From an uncultured Burkholderiales bacterium (lineage in GTDB: Bacteria; Pseudomonadota; Gammaproteobacteria; Burkholderiales; Eutrophovitaceae): a stretch of DNA of 43,443 nt. Numbering within the stretch: position 1 is the first letter of the stretch; each line of letters starts with the position of its first letter. The notes below the pieces were generated by a model. The model ran no database searches. It saw nothing but the letters and a program-made list of their open reading frames with translations, and had not been told where the DNA came from. Both the position numbers and the translations under genes were made by a program. The stretch spans positions 1 to 43,443 of the forward strand of contig CATOSA010000063.1 of assembly GCA_951812315.1 (NCBI GenBank), written 5' to 3'. Below, one piece after another: positions 27,137-36,497 of the stretch.

Positions 27137-28003
27137 ATGCTGCGATCATGGTCCAGACCTGCCGTCTCTTTACGCACAGTCGCTGTGCTCGCGGCCGCTG
27201 TGCTCGCAATTGCAGCGCGCACCGGCTCGGCACTCGCATCTCCGGAAGAAGATCGCGCGGCCATGCTCACTTTCTTCAGCGAGCGATTCGTCGGCGTGCC
27301 GTTGCAAGAGTACGTTCATGGCTCGATGATGATGAGCGATGACGCGAAGATGCAGTACGAGAGCATCATGGATTTTCCACCGTTTCAGGGTGGCATTGAT
27401 CGCGGCCAACTGATATGGGAAAAACCGTTCGCAAACGGACAGTCGTTCGCGAGCTGTTTTGAAAATGGCGGGCGCAACGTCGCCGGCCGATACCCCTATT
27501 ACGATGCGCAAACAGATCGCGTTGTGACGTTCGAGATGGCGCTCAACCAATGTTTGCGAAGCAACGGCGAAACAGAGTTTGATTACAGTGACCGGTCAAC
27601 CATGGGCGTTCTGACCGCTTACGCGCGCACACTTTCGGACAATATGCTGATGGATATTCGCGTCGAAGGGGCCGGCGCCCGCAAAAAGTATGAGTCCGGG
27701 CGGGCTTTGTATTATCGCCGCATTGGTCAGCACAATCTGGCTTGTGCGTCCTGCCATGTCACACACGCCGGGCACTATTTCCGGGACGAACTGTTGTCAC
27801 CGACGATTGGACAAGCCGTGCACTTCCCGGTATTTCGCGGCGGAGAGTTTCTTTATACGCTACATATGCGCTACCAGCGTTGCATGGAAGCTCTGCGCGC
27901 CGCGCCCTACCCGGCGGGCAGCGAGGATCTGAACAACCTGGAATATTTTCATTCCTACCTGAACAATGGTCTGCCGCTCAAGGCTTCTATCTACCGCAGG
28001 TGA
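27137..28003 (+). CDS. soxA: Sulfur oxidation c-type cytochrome SoxA
   Basis: The 288-residue protein has a signal peptide ending near SALAS, a central region with two non-heme cysteines (C107 and C139, where diheme SoxA would carry a first heme) and one heme motif CASCH (C203, C206, H207). The conserved ligand cysteine is C249 in [10 protein letters not shown]. It is thus of the mono-heme type. SoxXA links thiosulfate to SoxY. It is the last gene of the row; soxB and soxCD are not in the window. The stop lies 21 bp before the convergent ligase gene. Confidence 0.94.
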   Translation: MLRSWSRPAVSLRTVAVLAAAVLAIAARTGSALASPEEDRAAMLTFFSERFVGVPLQEYVHGSMMMSDDAKMQYESIMDFPPFQGGIDRGQLIWEKPFANGQSFASCFENGGRNVAGRYPYYDAQTDRVVTFEMALNQCLRSNGETEFDYSDRSTMGVLTAYARTLSDNMLMDIRVEGAGARKKYESGRALYYRRIGQHNLACASCHVTHAGHYFRDELLSPTIGQAVHFPVFRGGEFLYTLHMRYQRCMEALRAAPYPAGSEDLNNLEYFHSYLNNGLPLKASIYRR

Positions 28004-28023
28004 GCGGTGCTATACGGCGCCTG

Positions 28024-29549
28024 CTACCAGTTGGAGAACCTTCCGTATTGCCAGAAGTGCGGATGCCATGGCTGCGCCGAAATCGGCATATCGCGGACAA
28101 CAGACCAGTATTCGAGGCTGACCATCGTAGTAATCAGCGCAGCGGCAACGACAGACATCGTCAGCGCAAGTCGCATTTGTGAGCCGCGCTTAGCTGCCGC
28201 GCCCGGGTTGCCCGTTGCCAGGCGGCGTCCGAGCAGCCAACCGGCAACGATACAGAGCATCATCTGACCGTGCGGCATAATGACGCCGCCACTGAACAAC
28301 GACTCCACCAATCCCGTTATCACCGCTGCGGCAAGCGCCACGGTGATTGCGTCTTGCTTGCGGTCCTCCTGCGCCGAGCGCATCGATCTGAGCGCGAAGA
28401 TAACAAGCATCAATCCCAGGGCAATACCGGCACCCCTGCGATCACTCCATACTCGGACATCAATTGGAGGGGTGAATTGTGCGGATGCGCCCCGCGCAGC
28501 GGGTAATTCATCAAACCGAACTGCCCGGGACCCACTCCGGTCAATGGCTTCTTCACAATAGCGACCAGCGCTTGACGAGCCAGCAACACGCGCTTGTTCA
28601 TGCTTGCGGAGCCACGATTTACGACTGACAGCTTCTGAGGAATAGGTGTCATATCCGCCGCTGAGGTCGTGACGCCCAGGTAGGCCGCGAACACGACGCC
28701 GCCGGCGAGCACCAAAAGCAAATGTGTACGCACAAACGCGACCCGTCCCTGGCGCATCATCACACACACGGCAAGCATTGCCGCGGCAAACGCGATCCAC
28801 ACGGCACGCGTGCCGACCATCCATTGAAGGGCCCAGAAATTGGCAGCGACGACGTACAGCACAGCCTTCCATTTCCACGAGAGGCCCAACAACAACATTG
28901 GTACGGGTAACAGAAAGAACACGTATGACTGGTACTGGCTGAAGAAGCGCACATTGGCAAATTCCAGAAACGGATGCACCCATGAAAAGCGCCTGCCTTC
29001 AAATACTGAAATCGCTTGCATCATCCAGAATTGAACGCAAATCAGGGCAGCGCCCGCACAGATGGCCACCGCCAGGCTTTTGTCGGCATTGATGCCGTGC
29101 TGCCTGACCAACGCACAAACCAGCAGCGTAAGGAACGCGAGCTGAATGACCAGACTGAGTTCGAGTGCGGCCAGATGCGGCGCGTACGAAAACGCTGCGC
29201 TCGCAATACCCCCGACAAGAAAAACAGCCCACAAAGATTGCACCCGTCTGCCCAGATCGCTCCAGACCGCGAGCACCCCTTCCCTGATACCTGGCAACAC
29301 AAGAAAGGCGACCATGACGGCCAGCAGTCCGAGCTGTAGGTACCGCGCGTCGCCGTAGACTCGTGACGATATCAGGGGCGCCCATACCGGCGCGAACATC
29401 AGGTAAAAACTGATCAGGGTCAACGGGAATAGCTGCATGGTGGAAGCCAGGCGTCCGTTTCCCGCCAGCACCGCAGCCAATCCGGTTATCGTGTTCCCGG
29501 TCATGGTATTTTCGGCTACGGCGCTCTCACCAATGGACTTTCCGCTCAT
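28024..29549 (-). pseudogene. O-antigen ligase / pilin glycosylase (PglL/Wzy_C) family protein, frameshifted
   Basis: The protein has about ten hydrophobic segments. The Wzy_C signature loop is visible as GVGPGQFGLMNYPLRGAHPHNSPLQLMSEYGVIAGVPV, typical of PglL-type oligosaccharyltransferases that glycosylate pilin. The frame breaks near 28420 (VPVLPWD then stop), and the other frame continues GIALGLMLVIFALRSM to HGQMMLCIVAGWLLGRR and QPWHPHFWQYGRFSNW. One missing base explains it, so it may be a sequencing error. ATG 29549 starts a reasonable N-terminus. The gene lies directly downstream of pilA, the usual position of pilin glycosylases. Confidence 0.82.
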
Positions 29550-29681
29550 GGGTTTTCCAGTCAGATTCTTGTTACTGGTGTAGCAATTCGTAAGCCGGGG
29601 GGAGACGTCAAATCGCGAAAATGCTGTTCTGGCTAACTCGCGCGCGATCGTGACAGTGCACAATTGCGTAAGACCTTGCGA

Positions 29682-31028
29682 TTAGCTCGCGCTTTCTGCG
29701 AAGTCGTTCGCGTAGACCGTAATGTTGTTACGGCACGAACCCGGCAGGAAGTTTGAGATATCAGACGTGTTTGCTGGATCAGGACCACAAGCCCAGGAAG
29801 CCACGGCAGAACCGGCGGTCGGTGCATTTCCAACGGCCGCGGTGGACGACGGCTGAAGAATAATCGACTCGGTGTCGGCCACGGCATTGATGTTCTGAAT
29901 GGTCACGTGCACTTCACCGGCGCTGCTGGTCATGATAGTCGTAACATACTGCGACGACGCATTGGTGTTCTGGGTACTGGTTTCACAGCCCCACGCGCCC
30001 GCAGCTGGCAGCACCAGTGCCGACTGGACACTTTCAGTAATACTGGTTCGGCAGGCAGACGCGGCAAGAATAACTTCAGACATCCTGGCGCGCGCTGTGG
30101 CGTACCGCATTGATCTGTCAACACCAGCTTCAATGCCGCCAATAGCTCTGGTAGCAACTGGGCCTTTTCGTGGGTCAAACATATAACCTGAAGAATTAAA
30201 GCTCCCAAGACCTAAGCGACCACCAAACATAGGGTTTTTTTGAGATGCAATAGTTCTGGCCCGTGAAGCACGTTCAAATAATTTTCTTGCGGCCTTTTCA
30301 CTAAGTCCGCCGTTTTTCGCGGCAAGCAGAAAAGCCTCATCCGCCACGTCAGTAAACTTGCCGTTTGAGACGTTTTTAAAGTTTTTAAGAAACTCAGTTG
30401 CACCTGTTGTTGCTTTAGGTATGCCAAGCGCCCCTTTCCATGGAGCAACTGCTAGAGACAACCCAAACATGGTTGTTTCACCAGCACGGTAGTTATCTTC
30501 TAAAGAAGGTATAACGGGATCGGCTTCACCCAGCACGGCATCTTCTAATTTACCTGCGGCTTTCCCCCCGGTATAACCGCCGCCAACAGCACCAATAATA
30601 GCGCCAACAGCCTTGACCGGCCACGGGCCGGGTGCCTTGCTACCAGCCTTGGCGCCAGCCGTAGCCCCTGCAAAGAACCCCACCGTTTCAGGCGTCTCTC
30701 GTGCTGCACCCACACCATATGCTTTAAGACCAGGATAAAATGTGTTTTCCTTGTCGTATTTGCCGAAGTCTTCTATGTTGGTGAATAAGGTTAATATTTC
30801 TTCCGGCGTAATATTTCGTTGCTCTGGTGCAATATCTTTATACTTAGGAAGTTTATCCAAGTAGGGATTAGTACCATTGACCAGGCTCTCTCGGGTTAAA
30901 GGTTCGGATAATTCCAACTCCTCGTTGGCGATGGACAAGACTTTATCAACAGTCTTCTTCAAACCGTAATTTTCCATCAAGTATTCAAATTTTGGCCTTG
31001 TGAATTTGATTAAGTGTTCATCTTCCAT
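29682..31028 (-). CDS. Chimeric frame: phage-like protein fused in frame to the pilin C-terminus
   Basis: The 448-residue frame begins MEDEHLIKFTRPKFEYLMEN and has an early helical part, then VGFFAGATAGAKAGSKAPGP and AIIGAVGGGYTGGKAAGK, a glycine-zipper membrane segment typical of phage ejection or virion proteins, and a helical middle (about 225-290). At residue 310 or so it passes through AGVDRSMRYAT into the pilin ARARMSEVIL and ends as the pilin C-terminus. I do not recognise a named family for the first part. The fusion is in frame. Confidence 0.7.
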   Translation of the reverse strand: MEDEHLIKFTRPKFEYLMENYGLKKTVDKVLSIANEELELSEPLTRESLVNGTNPYLDKLPKYKDIAPEQRNITPEEILTLFTNIEDFGKYDKENTFYPGLKAYGVGAARETPETVGFFAGATAGAKAGSKAPGPWPVKAVGAIIGAVGGGYTGGKAAGKLEDAVLGEADPVIPSLEDNYRAGETTMFGLSLAVAPWKGALGIPKATTGATEFLKNFKNVSNGKFTDVADEAFLLAAKNGGLSEKAARKLFERASRARTIASQKNPMFGGRLGLGSFNSSGYMFDPRKGPVATRAIGGIEAGVDRSMRYATARARMSEVILAASACRTSITESVQSALVLPAAGAWGCETSTQNTNASSQYVTTIMTSSAGEVHVTIQNINAVADTESIILQPSSTAAVGNAPTAGSAVASWACGPDPANTSDISNFLPGSCRNNITVYANDFAESAS

Positions 31029-32075
31029 TATTTAACTGCCTTGTTTTTTTAATCATATATATTATTACTGTCGCTTTGATACTACGGCATAATGCCGTCT
31101 TTATTATTATAATAATCGCCCGGTGTTCCAGCGTTAGAGCGTCTTTGACGAGCAGCGGCTTTCGCTCTATTTTCGTTACTTTTGTTTAGTCCTGACCTGA
31201 TAATTTTCATCCCTATATCTTCGCCTTGATCGACACCTTGATCAGCACCTGTTTCCGTCCCTTTATTTTTCTTACGCGTCGCCATGATCGCTCGTCTTGT
31301 TGCAGATATGCTACGATCTACCCCATCATCCGGCCATGGCACCTCAGGCTTAAATCCAAATGCTTTTTGTAAAGCTAGACCATCACGGATAAGCGTTTTA
31401 AGGCGCCCCATGTCCTTGCGTGTTGCTACAATTTGTTGTTCGCTATAAAGGCTGCTGTCACCCCCATATTCAGGGAGCATGGCGGCGCCTTCACGAAATT
31501 TCTGAGCTAACGAATTTATGAGAGCTTCAAGTGCGCCATGTGCATCAGCATCTGTTTTGAGAAAGAGGCCGCCGGGACGAATATTATTAATTTGTTTTTC
31601 TAACATTTCCTGGACAAATTTAGGTACTCGACCGCCGCCGTACCACTCGTGGGTTTGGTATTGCAGTAGAGCATTCGCAAATGCATTCAGGGTGTTTTCG
31701 GCGTTTGTCATTTCAACCGTCCCTGGATTTGGATTGCTGCCCACCAATTCATCCAACGTTTTGTTTATGAGCGGTCCAATCCTGGACGCACCAATAAATT
31801 TTGAATAATCTATTGTGGGGTCAACTAACGCTGAAGGTGTTGCTTCCCATATGGGCGAATCCAGGTTGAGTGAACCATCTGGATTCATAATCTCTCTGGT
31901 TGCTTTCATCAACGTAACAGGGGCCTTGGGTGATTTACTGCCGGTTCCCGAAACTTCAGAGGAGCTTTGATCGACACCCCTGTTTTGCCTACGCATCGCA
32001 TTGATGTCCTGTTTCATGCGAGAGGTGCTTTGATCGGCACCTGTTATCGGGGTTCGTACAGTAGGCTCTAACGAG
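30099..32075 (-). mobile_element. Inserted low-GC segment, phage-virion-like, inside pilA
   Basis: The 1977-bp segment has lower GC and different codon use from its surroundings and is bounded by ACAGC on both sides (30094-30098 and 32076-32080). It encodes the distal part of one protein and most of another, and no transposase, integrase or inverted terminal repeats are visible. The two proteins resemble phage virion/ejection proteins in composition: a glycine-rich zipper (about residues 117-160 of the second) and repeated ADQ/VDR-S motifs. It may be a true insertion or a chimeric join. Confidence 0.7.
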
Positions 32076-32182
32076 GCTGTGTAGTCCTGATAAGCAGGCA
32101 ACGCGACCGCTGCCAGAATCCCGATGATCGCAACCACGATCATCAGTTGGATGATGGTAAAACCCTGTTGGACGGCTTTCAT
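31082..32182 (-). CDS. Chimeric frame: pilin N-terminus fused in frame to a phage-like protein
   Basis: The 366-residue frame starts as pilin (1-35) and then runs into an unrelated sequence (from about 36). That part contains [30 protein letters not shown] and, near the end, [19 protein letters not shown] and [15 protein letters not shown]: four versions of a G-(A/V)-D-(Q/R)-S/G motif followed by basic residues. The rest is a mostly helical protein with low-GC codon use, resembling a structural phage protein, but I cannot name it. The second chimeric frame starts 53 bp downstream. Confidence 0.7.
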   Translation of the reverse strand: MKAVQQGFTIIQLMIVVAIIGILAAVALPAYQDYTASLEPTVRTPITGADQSTSRMKQDINAMRRQNRGVDQSSSEVSGTGSKSPKAPVTLMKATREIMNPDGSLNLDSPIWEATPSALVDPTIDYSKFIGASRIGPLINKTLDELVGSNPNPGTVEMTNAENTLNAFANALLQYQTHEWYGGGRVPKFVQEMLEKQINNIRPGGLFLKTDADAHGALEALINSLAQKFREGAAMLPEYGGDSSLYSEQQIVATRKDMGRLKTLIRDGLALQKAFGFKPEVPWPDDGVDRSISATRRAIMATRKKNKGTETGADQGVDQGEDIGMKIIRSGLNKSNENRAKAAARQRRSNAGTPGDYYNNKDGIMP

Positions 32183-32206
32183 AAATCACTCCTTGTTGAA
32201 TTGGTC

Positions 32207-32232
32207 AAAAACACACCAATGCGTGTGTGTTC
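32207..32232 (-). promoter_or_regulatory. 5'-leader hairpin of pilA, terminator-like
   Basis: On the minus strand ACACAC (32230-32225) pairs with GTGTGT (32216-32211) and is followed by a run of T (32210-32206). If transcription starts about 12 bases after the sigma-54 GC box, this hairpin lies at the very 5' end of the message. It could be an mRNA-stabilising end or an attenuator-like site. Confidence 0.5.
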
Positions 32233-32244
32233 GATGTCTATGAT

Positions 32245-32260
32245 GGCAAGGCCCGTGCCA
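32245..32260 (-). promoter_or_regulatory. Sigma-54 promoter of pilA
   Basis: The minus strand reads TGGCACGGGCCTTGCC, a near-consensus sigma-54 site with GG and GC separated by 10 bases. It lies about 63 bp before the pilA ATG, as expected for PilRS-type pilin promoters. A perfect 16-bp palindrome, GATTGGCGCGCCAATC, lies just upstream at 32267-32282 and is a candidate regulatory site. Confidence 0.85.
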
Positions 32261-32467
32261 GCTGGCGATTGGCGCGCCAATCCCGGTCGGGAAATTGTAC
32301 GCCGATTGCTGCAATTCTTTATAAACATGAAGTTGCAACGTGCACATAAACTTGTTCCACAAACACACTAGAAACCAAAGAGTTAAGAGATCGATGGCGG
32401 ATTGCGCGGCGTTTGTCAGAAGCAATTTTAGCAATCCGGAACAGCGGTCAGCAATTGACGACTTGCG

Positions 32468-33079
32468 TCACTCGCATGAATACCCTGGTATGACGCTTAC
32501 ATCGACATCGTCTTTCTGATCCGGGTCGAGAAATCGATCGGCGTACCTGGCGTAGACTTTCTGCTTGATAAAGATGTCGAAAAGATCCGGGTCGATATGG
32601 CCATTGAGCCTGAACTTGCCCAGAATCCGCAACGACTCACTGAGCGCCTTGCCTTTCTTGTAAGGCCTATCTCTCGCAGTCAAGGCTTCGAATATATCGG
32701 CTATGGCCATCACCCGGACCTGTACGGACATCTGGTCGCGCTTCAGACCACGGGGATAGCCTTTTCCATCGATCCGTTCATGGTGCCCGCCTGCGTACTC
32801 AGGGACGTTACGCAGATGACTCGGCCACGGCAGTGATTCGAGCATCGAAATCGTCACATCAATATGGCGATTGATAATCTGACGCTCTTCCGACGTCAGG
32901 GTTCCAGAACGAATGGTCAGATTATTTAGCTCGTTGTCCGTCAGGAAGTCGCAGTCGTTGCCCGAGGGGTCGCGCCAGCGATATGTCTTGGATATCTGGC
33001 GAACGCGCTCCTGGTCTTCGGTGCGCATGTTTTCGGCGCCGATGTTCGCAAACCGCAAGATTGCAGAGCCTGAATCTTG
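32468..33079 (-). pseudogene. HD-GYP domain phosphohydrolase, N-terminus missing
   Basis: The frame contains the C-terminal part of an HD-GYP domain: GHHERIDGKGYPRGL with the GYP motif, MAIADIFEALTARDRPYKKG and the late GHIDPDLFDIFI. HD-GYP enzymes degrade cyclic di-GMP. The expected upstream HD region, where the domain begins (HDIG), is absent. The frame is open from 33079 without a start codon of its own and joins a cyclic-nucleotide-phosphodiesterase fragment. At 204 residues it is too short for a full HD-GYP protein of this type. Confidence 0.8.
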
Positions 33080-33591
33080 TTAACTACTTTCCATAGCGCG
33101 TCATTGGTTGTCGTATCGCCTGTGAACACAAAGCTTGCTTGAGCGCTGTCGAGCCAGTAGCCAACGGCCGGCACCACATGGTTCGCCGGCAAGGTCGTGA
33201 ATTTGCGTCCGCCCATATCGACGGTCTGGCCAAGTTCAACCGGTTCCCAGCGTAAGGATGGATTCTGTTTCGACGGAATTTCTCCGAAATCAGGCCATAT
33301 TTTCCAATTGAATATGTGGTCCTTCAGATTCTGTTGAACTTCGGGCAAGCAGTGAACGGTTAGAGGCTGCTTGCGGATCGGTCCGACGGTATCGACAATC
33401 AACGGTAGCGCAGCGATATGATCAACATGCGCGTGCGTGAGGAACACATGGTCGATCTGCTCGAGTTCGGACAATGTTAATTCGGTCACCCCGGTCCCGG
33501 CATCGATCAATATGTCGTTGTCCACCAGCATGGAGGTGGTTTGCAACGTGCCACCAATGCCGCCACTACAGCCGAGAATTCTGACCTGCAC
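33066..33591 (-). pseudogene. Metallo-beta-lactamase-fold 3',5'-cyclic-nucleotide phosphodiesterase (class II), C-terminus missing
   Basis: The protein starts MQVRILGCSGGIGGTLQTTSML and has LIDAGTG, HVFLTHAHVDHIAALPL (metal ligands HxHxDH), HIFNWKIWPDFGEIPS and VFTGDTTTNDALWKVVNKIQ, which match class II cyclic-nucleotide phosphodiesterases. It ends at the segment where these proteins normally continue with LRYLIIETAF and a C-terminal metal-binding part. Thereafter the sequence is that of an HD-GYP protein in another frame. The C-terminal ligands are thus lost and the enzyme is probably inactive. Confidence 0.85.
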
Positions 33592-33593
33592 GT

Positions 33594-34831
33594 CTAGCTG
33601 GCCTCAATGCACAGATGGCCGACACGCAACGCGCCTGGCCGATTCCAACCGTGGCCGATTTTGCGTATCTGACGATTCTTGAATTGCGGGAACAACGCGG
33701 TGCCAGCGCAAACCCTCACAGCTGCACTACAGTCAGCCGAGTATGCGGCGATCGCCTCGAAGTGGCGACGGATGACTTTTGCCCGTGGTGTCAGAATTTC
33801 ATCCATCAGGTTCGTTGGCTCTCTCGATTCAAGTCCATAAGAAGTTGTCGTGAATCCCTGCGCATCAGTTAAACGAAGGCACCGGTCGCAATAGTCTTCC
33901 GCCACAGATTGCGCTTCGCAATGTCCCAACGTTTCGAAGGCATGCTCTTGCAGCACAAATTGGCCCAAACGGCCGGTAAGACATCGCCCCGCTCTCATAT
34001 TACCGAAGTCCGTACCTGAAGCGCTCAGCACAGCGGCAACCCTGCTATCCGGTTTGACCCGAGAAACACTACCTGCCCGGTTGGCGTTGGTCCGCGGCGC
34101 CTGCCCTGAGCGTCAAAGCCCGTTTACGCAAGCCCGGCAAATAGCAACGCGCGAAACGACGACAGCAAGCAAAACAGCACTGTCACCGAAGGATGAATAA
34201 GCAACAACGGAGCCAACTCTTCCAGCGGTACGCGATTACCTCCCGTGAAGAACGCTCTTCAAACTCGCTCAGCGCGGCCAGAGTCACCGCCATGTAGTGT
34301 TTTCGGGGGAATGCAGCCGGCTCCGGTTCCCGCAATTCGCGGAAGGTCGAACAGCACATGAGCCCAGCCTGGTCCGGCGCAGTGCCCGCCGGCACAATCA
34401 TTCGATGATTAGCCGCGACTTGCGTGAACAGAACATGCGACAACTGCGGATGCAATTACTCGCAGTCGCACTTCGCTATCTGTTGAAGTTCCGACATCCG
34501 GGTCGGAGTTTCGGAGCCAAAGCCGACAATCTCCGGCGCAGGCAATAGATGTGCAACACGCGGCGCCGCCTTCTTCTGCTCGCGTTTCAACATTGTGTGA
34601 AACCAAGAGTTGCGGCGAGTACCTTCGCGCAGAATTTGAATCTCGGCATGTCGCGCACCGGACGGCGACTTGCCCAGACATACATTGGGCGACACGGCAA
34701 CGACACCAGACGCAGATACCGACACTATTTAGAGGTTGCACAGTCGCGGCACAGACGCTCGGTAATTTGACCGACTGCCGTGCGTACCGGCCCCAGGCGG
34801 ACCGGAAAGCGCACGGCGCGCTGACATCGCG
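33594..34831 (-). other. Unassigned 1.2-kb stretch, possible decayed genes
   Basis: Two minus-strand frames are the best candidates: one of 145 residues (33594-34031, beginning MLSASGTDFGNMRAGRCLTG) and one (34183-34725) interrupted by a TAA at 34456-34458 that would otherwise read through from MSVSASGVVAVSPNVCLG to YRWKSWLRCCLFIL. I recognise no family in either and see no ribosome-binding sites. The stretch sits between the phosphodiesterase and FHA genes and may be the remnant of one or two genes of the same operon. Confidence 0.35.
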
Positions 34832-35679
34832 TCAGGACTTGAAGAAGAACTCCATTTTCACGCCGGCGAGATCGATGATGTCATGGTCTTGTAAATGATG
34901 TGCCTGCGTGTCCAGGGATTTTCCGTTCACCGACGGGAAATCAGCGCCCTCGACATGCGTGAGGAAAAATCCCTGCGGACGTTTTGCGATAACGGCGACT
35001 TGAACGCCCGGTTTGCCCACCGTAGTGAGCGCCTTGCTGAGCGGCAACTCTCTGCCAGCATTCGGTCCGGAAAGAATCTGGATTGCACCTTCGGCTCCGG
35101 TTTGTGCAGGCGCTCCGGCGGCTTGCTTCGGTTCGGGAGATTTCTGCGGCGCAGTTCCCCCGGGTTGGTCGCCGTCTGAGCAGGCGCGGCACCGGCCTTT
35201 TGCTGGTCGGGAGCTGCTGCACCAGACGACGCGCCGGGAACAGTCGATGTACCCAAATCTGTCTGCGTACTGTTCATCTTCGCGTCGCTGTGATCGTCCG
35301 TTCCCGAGGCTGCTTTTGGCGGCGCGTTCTCCTCGGCCGGCGCTCTGAGAATCATCGTCTTTTCAAATTCCTGCTGCGTCATGTTGCCGGCCTGATCATT
35401 TACGTACTTGAGTTTGTACTTGCCGATTTCCACGACGTCTTCGCTTTGCAGGAAATGCTTCTTGACCGGCTGACCATTGACCATGGTCCCGTTAGTACTG
35501 CCCAGATCCTCAAGGAAAGAGTCGTTGAGAATCGTCATGATCATCGCATGCTCACCGCTGACGGCGAGGTTGTCGATCTGAATATCGTTGTGCGGCTTGC
35601 GGCCGATGGTCATGCGTTCCTTGCTAACGTCATGCTCCTTGATGACCTGACCATCAAGACTGAGTATCAACTTTGCCAT
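34832..35679 (-). pseudogene. FHA-domain protein with two FHA-like domains, frameshifted in the linker
   Basis: The first FHA domain (residues about 1-95) is clear: RMTIGRKPHNDIQIDNLAVSGEHAMI and DLGSTNGTMVNGQPV, the phosphothreonine-binding face. A long low-complexity linker follows. The second domain, in another frame, reads IQILSGPNAGRELPLSKALTTVGKPGVQVAVI, VNGKSLDTQAHHLQDHDIIDL. The break is best explained by one G missing from the GGGGG run near 35157-35161, a typical sequencing error. FHA proteins bind phosphorylated Thr, and the gene lies 18 bp downstream of the PP2C gene. Confidence 0.85.
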
Positions 35680-35697
35680 AACCGCTTCCTCGTAACT

Positions 35698-36497
35698 CTA
35701 TTTGAACCAAGACCGGAACTTTGTAGCCCAGCCCCTGTCGGCGGGAAAGTCCTGCTTGATCTTTATAAGTACAACCGAAATATTATCGCGCCCACCCGCA
35801 TCATTAGCCATTTGTACGAGTTGCGATGCCGCTAGCGGAAGGTTCGCTGCCAGTGAACTCACCGTGAGTTCAATATCTTCATCTTCCACCATGTCATTCA
35901 AACCATCCGAACATAGCAGGTAGACATCACCCGCCTGAACCTCGTGCACATGTATTTCCGGCACTACATCGGGTTCGATACCCATTGCTCGCGTAACAAG
36001 ATTCTTGTTCAAGGAACGACGCGCAACTTCCTTGGTAAGCAACCCGCTGTCAATTTGCTCCTGCAACAATGAGTGGTCGCGCGTGATCAGGTCGAGTTTG
36101 TTGTCGCGGAGCCGATAGCACCTCGAATCCCCGATGTGGGCTACGGCAACGTTATTATCACAAACAATCCGACCACCAGCGTCGTGCCCATTCCCGCATA
36201 TTGCGGCTGACTATTGGCCGACTCGTATATCGACGCATTCGCTTTAATGACGGCATCATGCAGTAGCCTTGACGCCATCGGCAACCTGCTCACCTTCTTG
36301 ACAGAATGCATGTCCAGCCGGGCCAGCGCTTCCTTGGTCTCGCTTGTAATCAACGACGTGGCAATTCCGCCCGCCACTTCCCCGGCGTTGTACCCACCCA
36401 TTCCGTCAGCAAGGACAGCCAGCCCGATATCGGCTTCGAGCTCGATGCTGTCCTCGTTGTGCGACCGCACCATTCCAGTGTGCGTCGCTGATTTCAT
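35698..36497 (-). pseudogene. PP2C-family protein phosphatase, frameshifted
   Basis: The first part reads MKSATHTGMVRSHNEDSIEL, LAVLADGMGGYNAGEVAGGIA and GMGTTLVVGLF; the second continues in another frame as CDNNVAVAHIGDSRCYR, LLCSDGLNDMVEDEDI and GGRDNISVVLIKIK. Together these give the acidic metal-binding residues of PP2C (D in DGMGG, SDGL and GGRDN). One missing base near 36160 explains the break. A GTG at 36524 (MSLVSSLEMKSATHTG) is an alternative start. It would reverse the kinases encoded elsewhere in the window. Confidence 0.87.

Larger units (their letters stand above)
29682..32182 (-). pseudogene. pilA: Type IV pilin gene split by an inserted 2-kb segment
   Basis: The N-terminal part (from ATG 32182, AAGGAG upstream) reads MKAVQQG then [20 protein letters not shown] and PAYQDYT: the leader, Gly/Phe cleavage site and N-terminal helix of type IV pilins. 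The C-terminal part resumes 2 kb downstream as ARARMSEVILAASACRTS and ends with a disulfide-bounded loop (WACGPDP...LPGSCRNN). Joined, they give a normal pilin of about 172 residues. The interruption lies between TAC ACA and GCG CGC, at a repeated ACAGC. Residue 5 of the mature protein is Gln, where nearly all type IV pilins have Glu. Confidence 0.9.
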
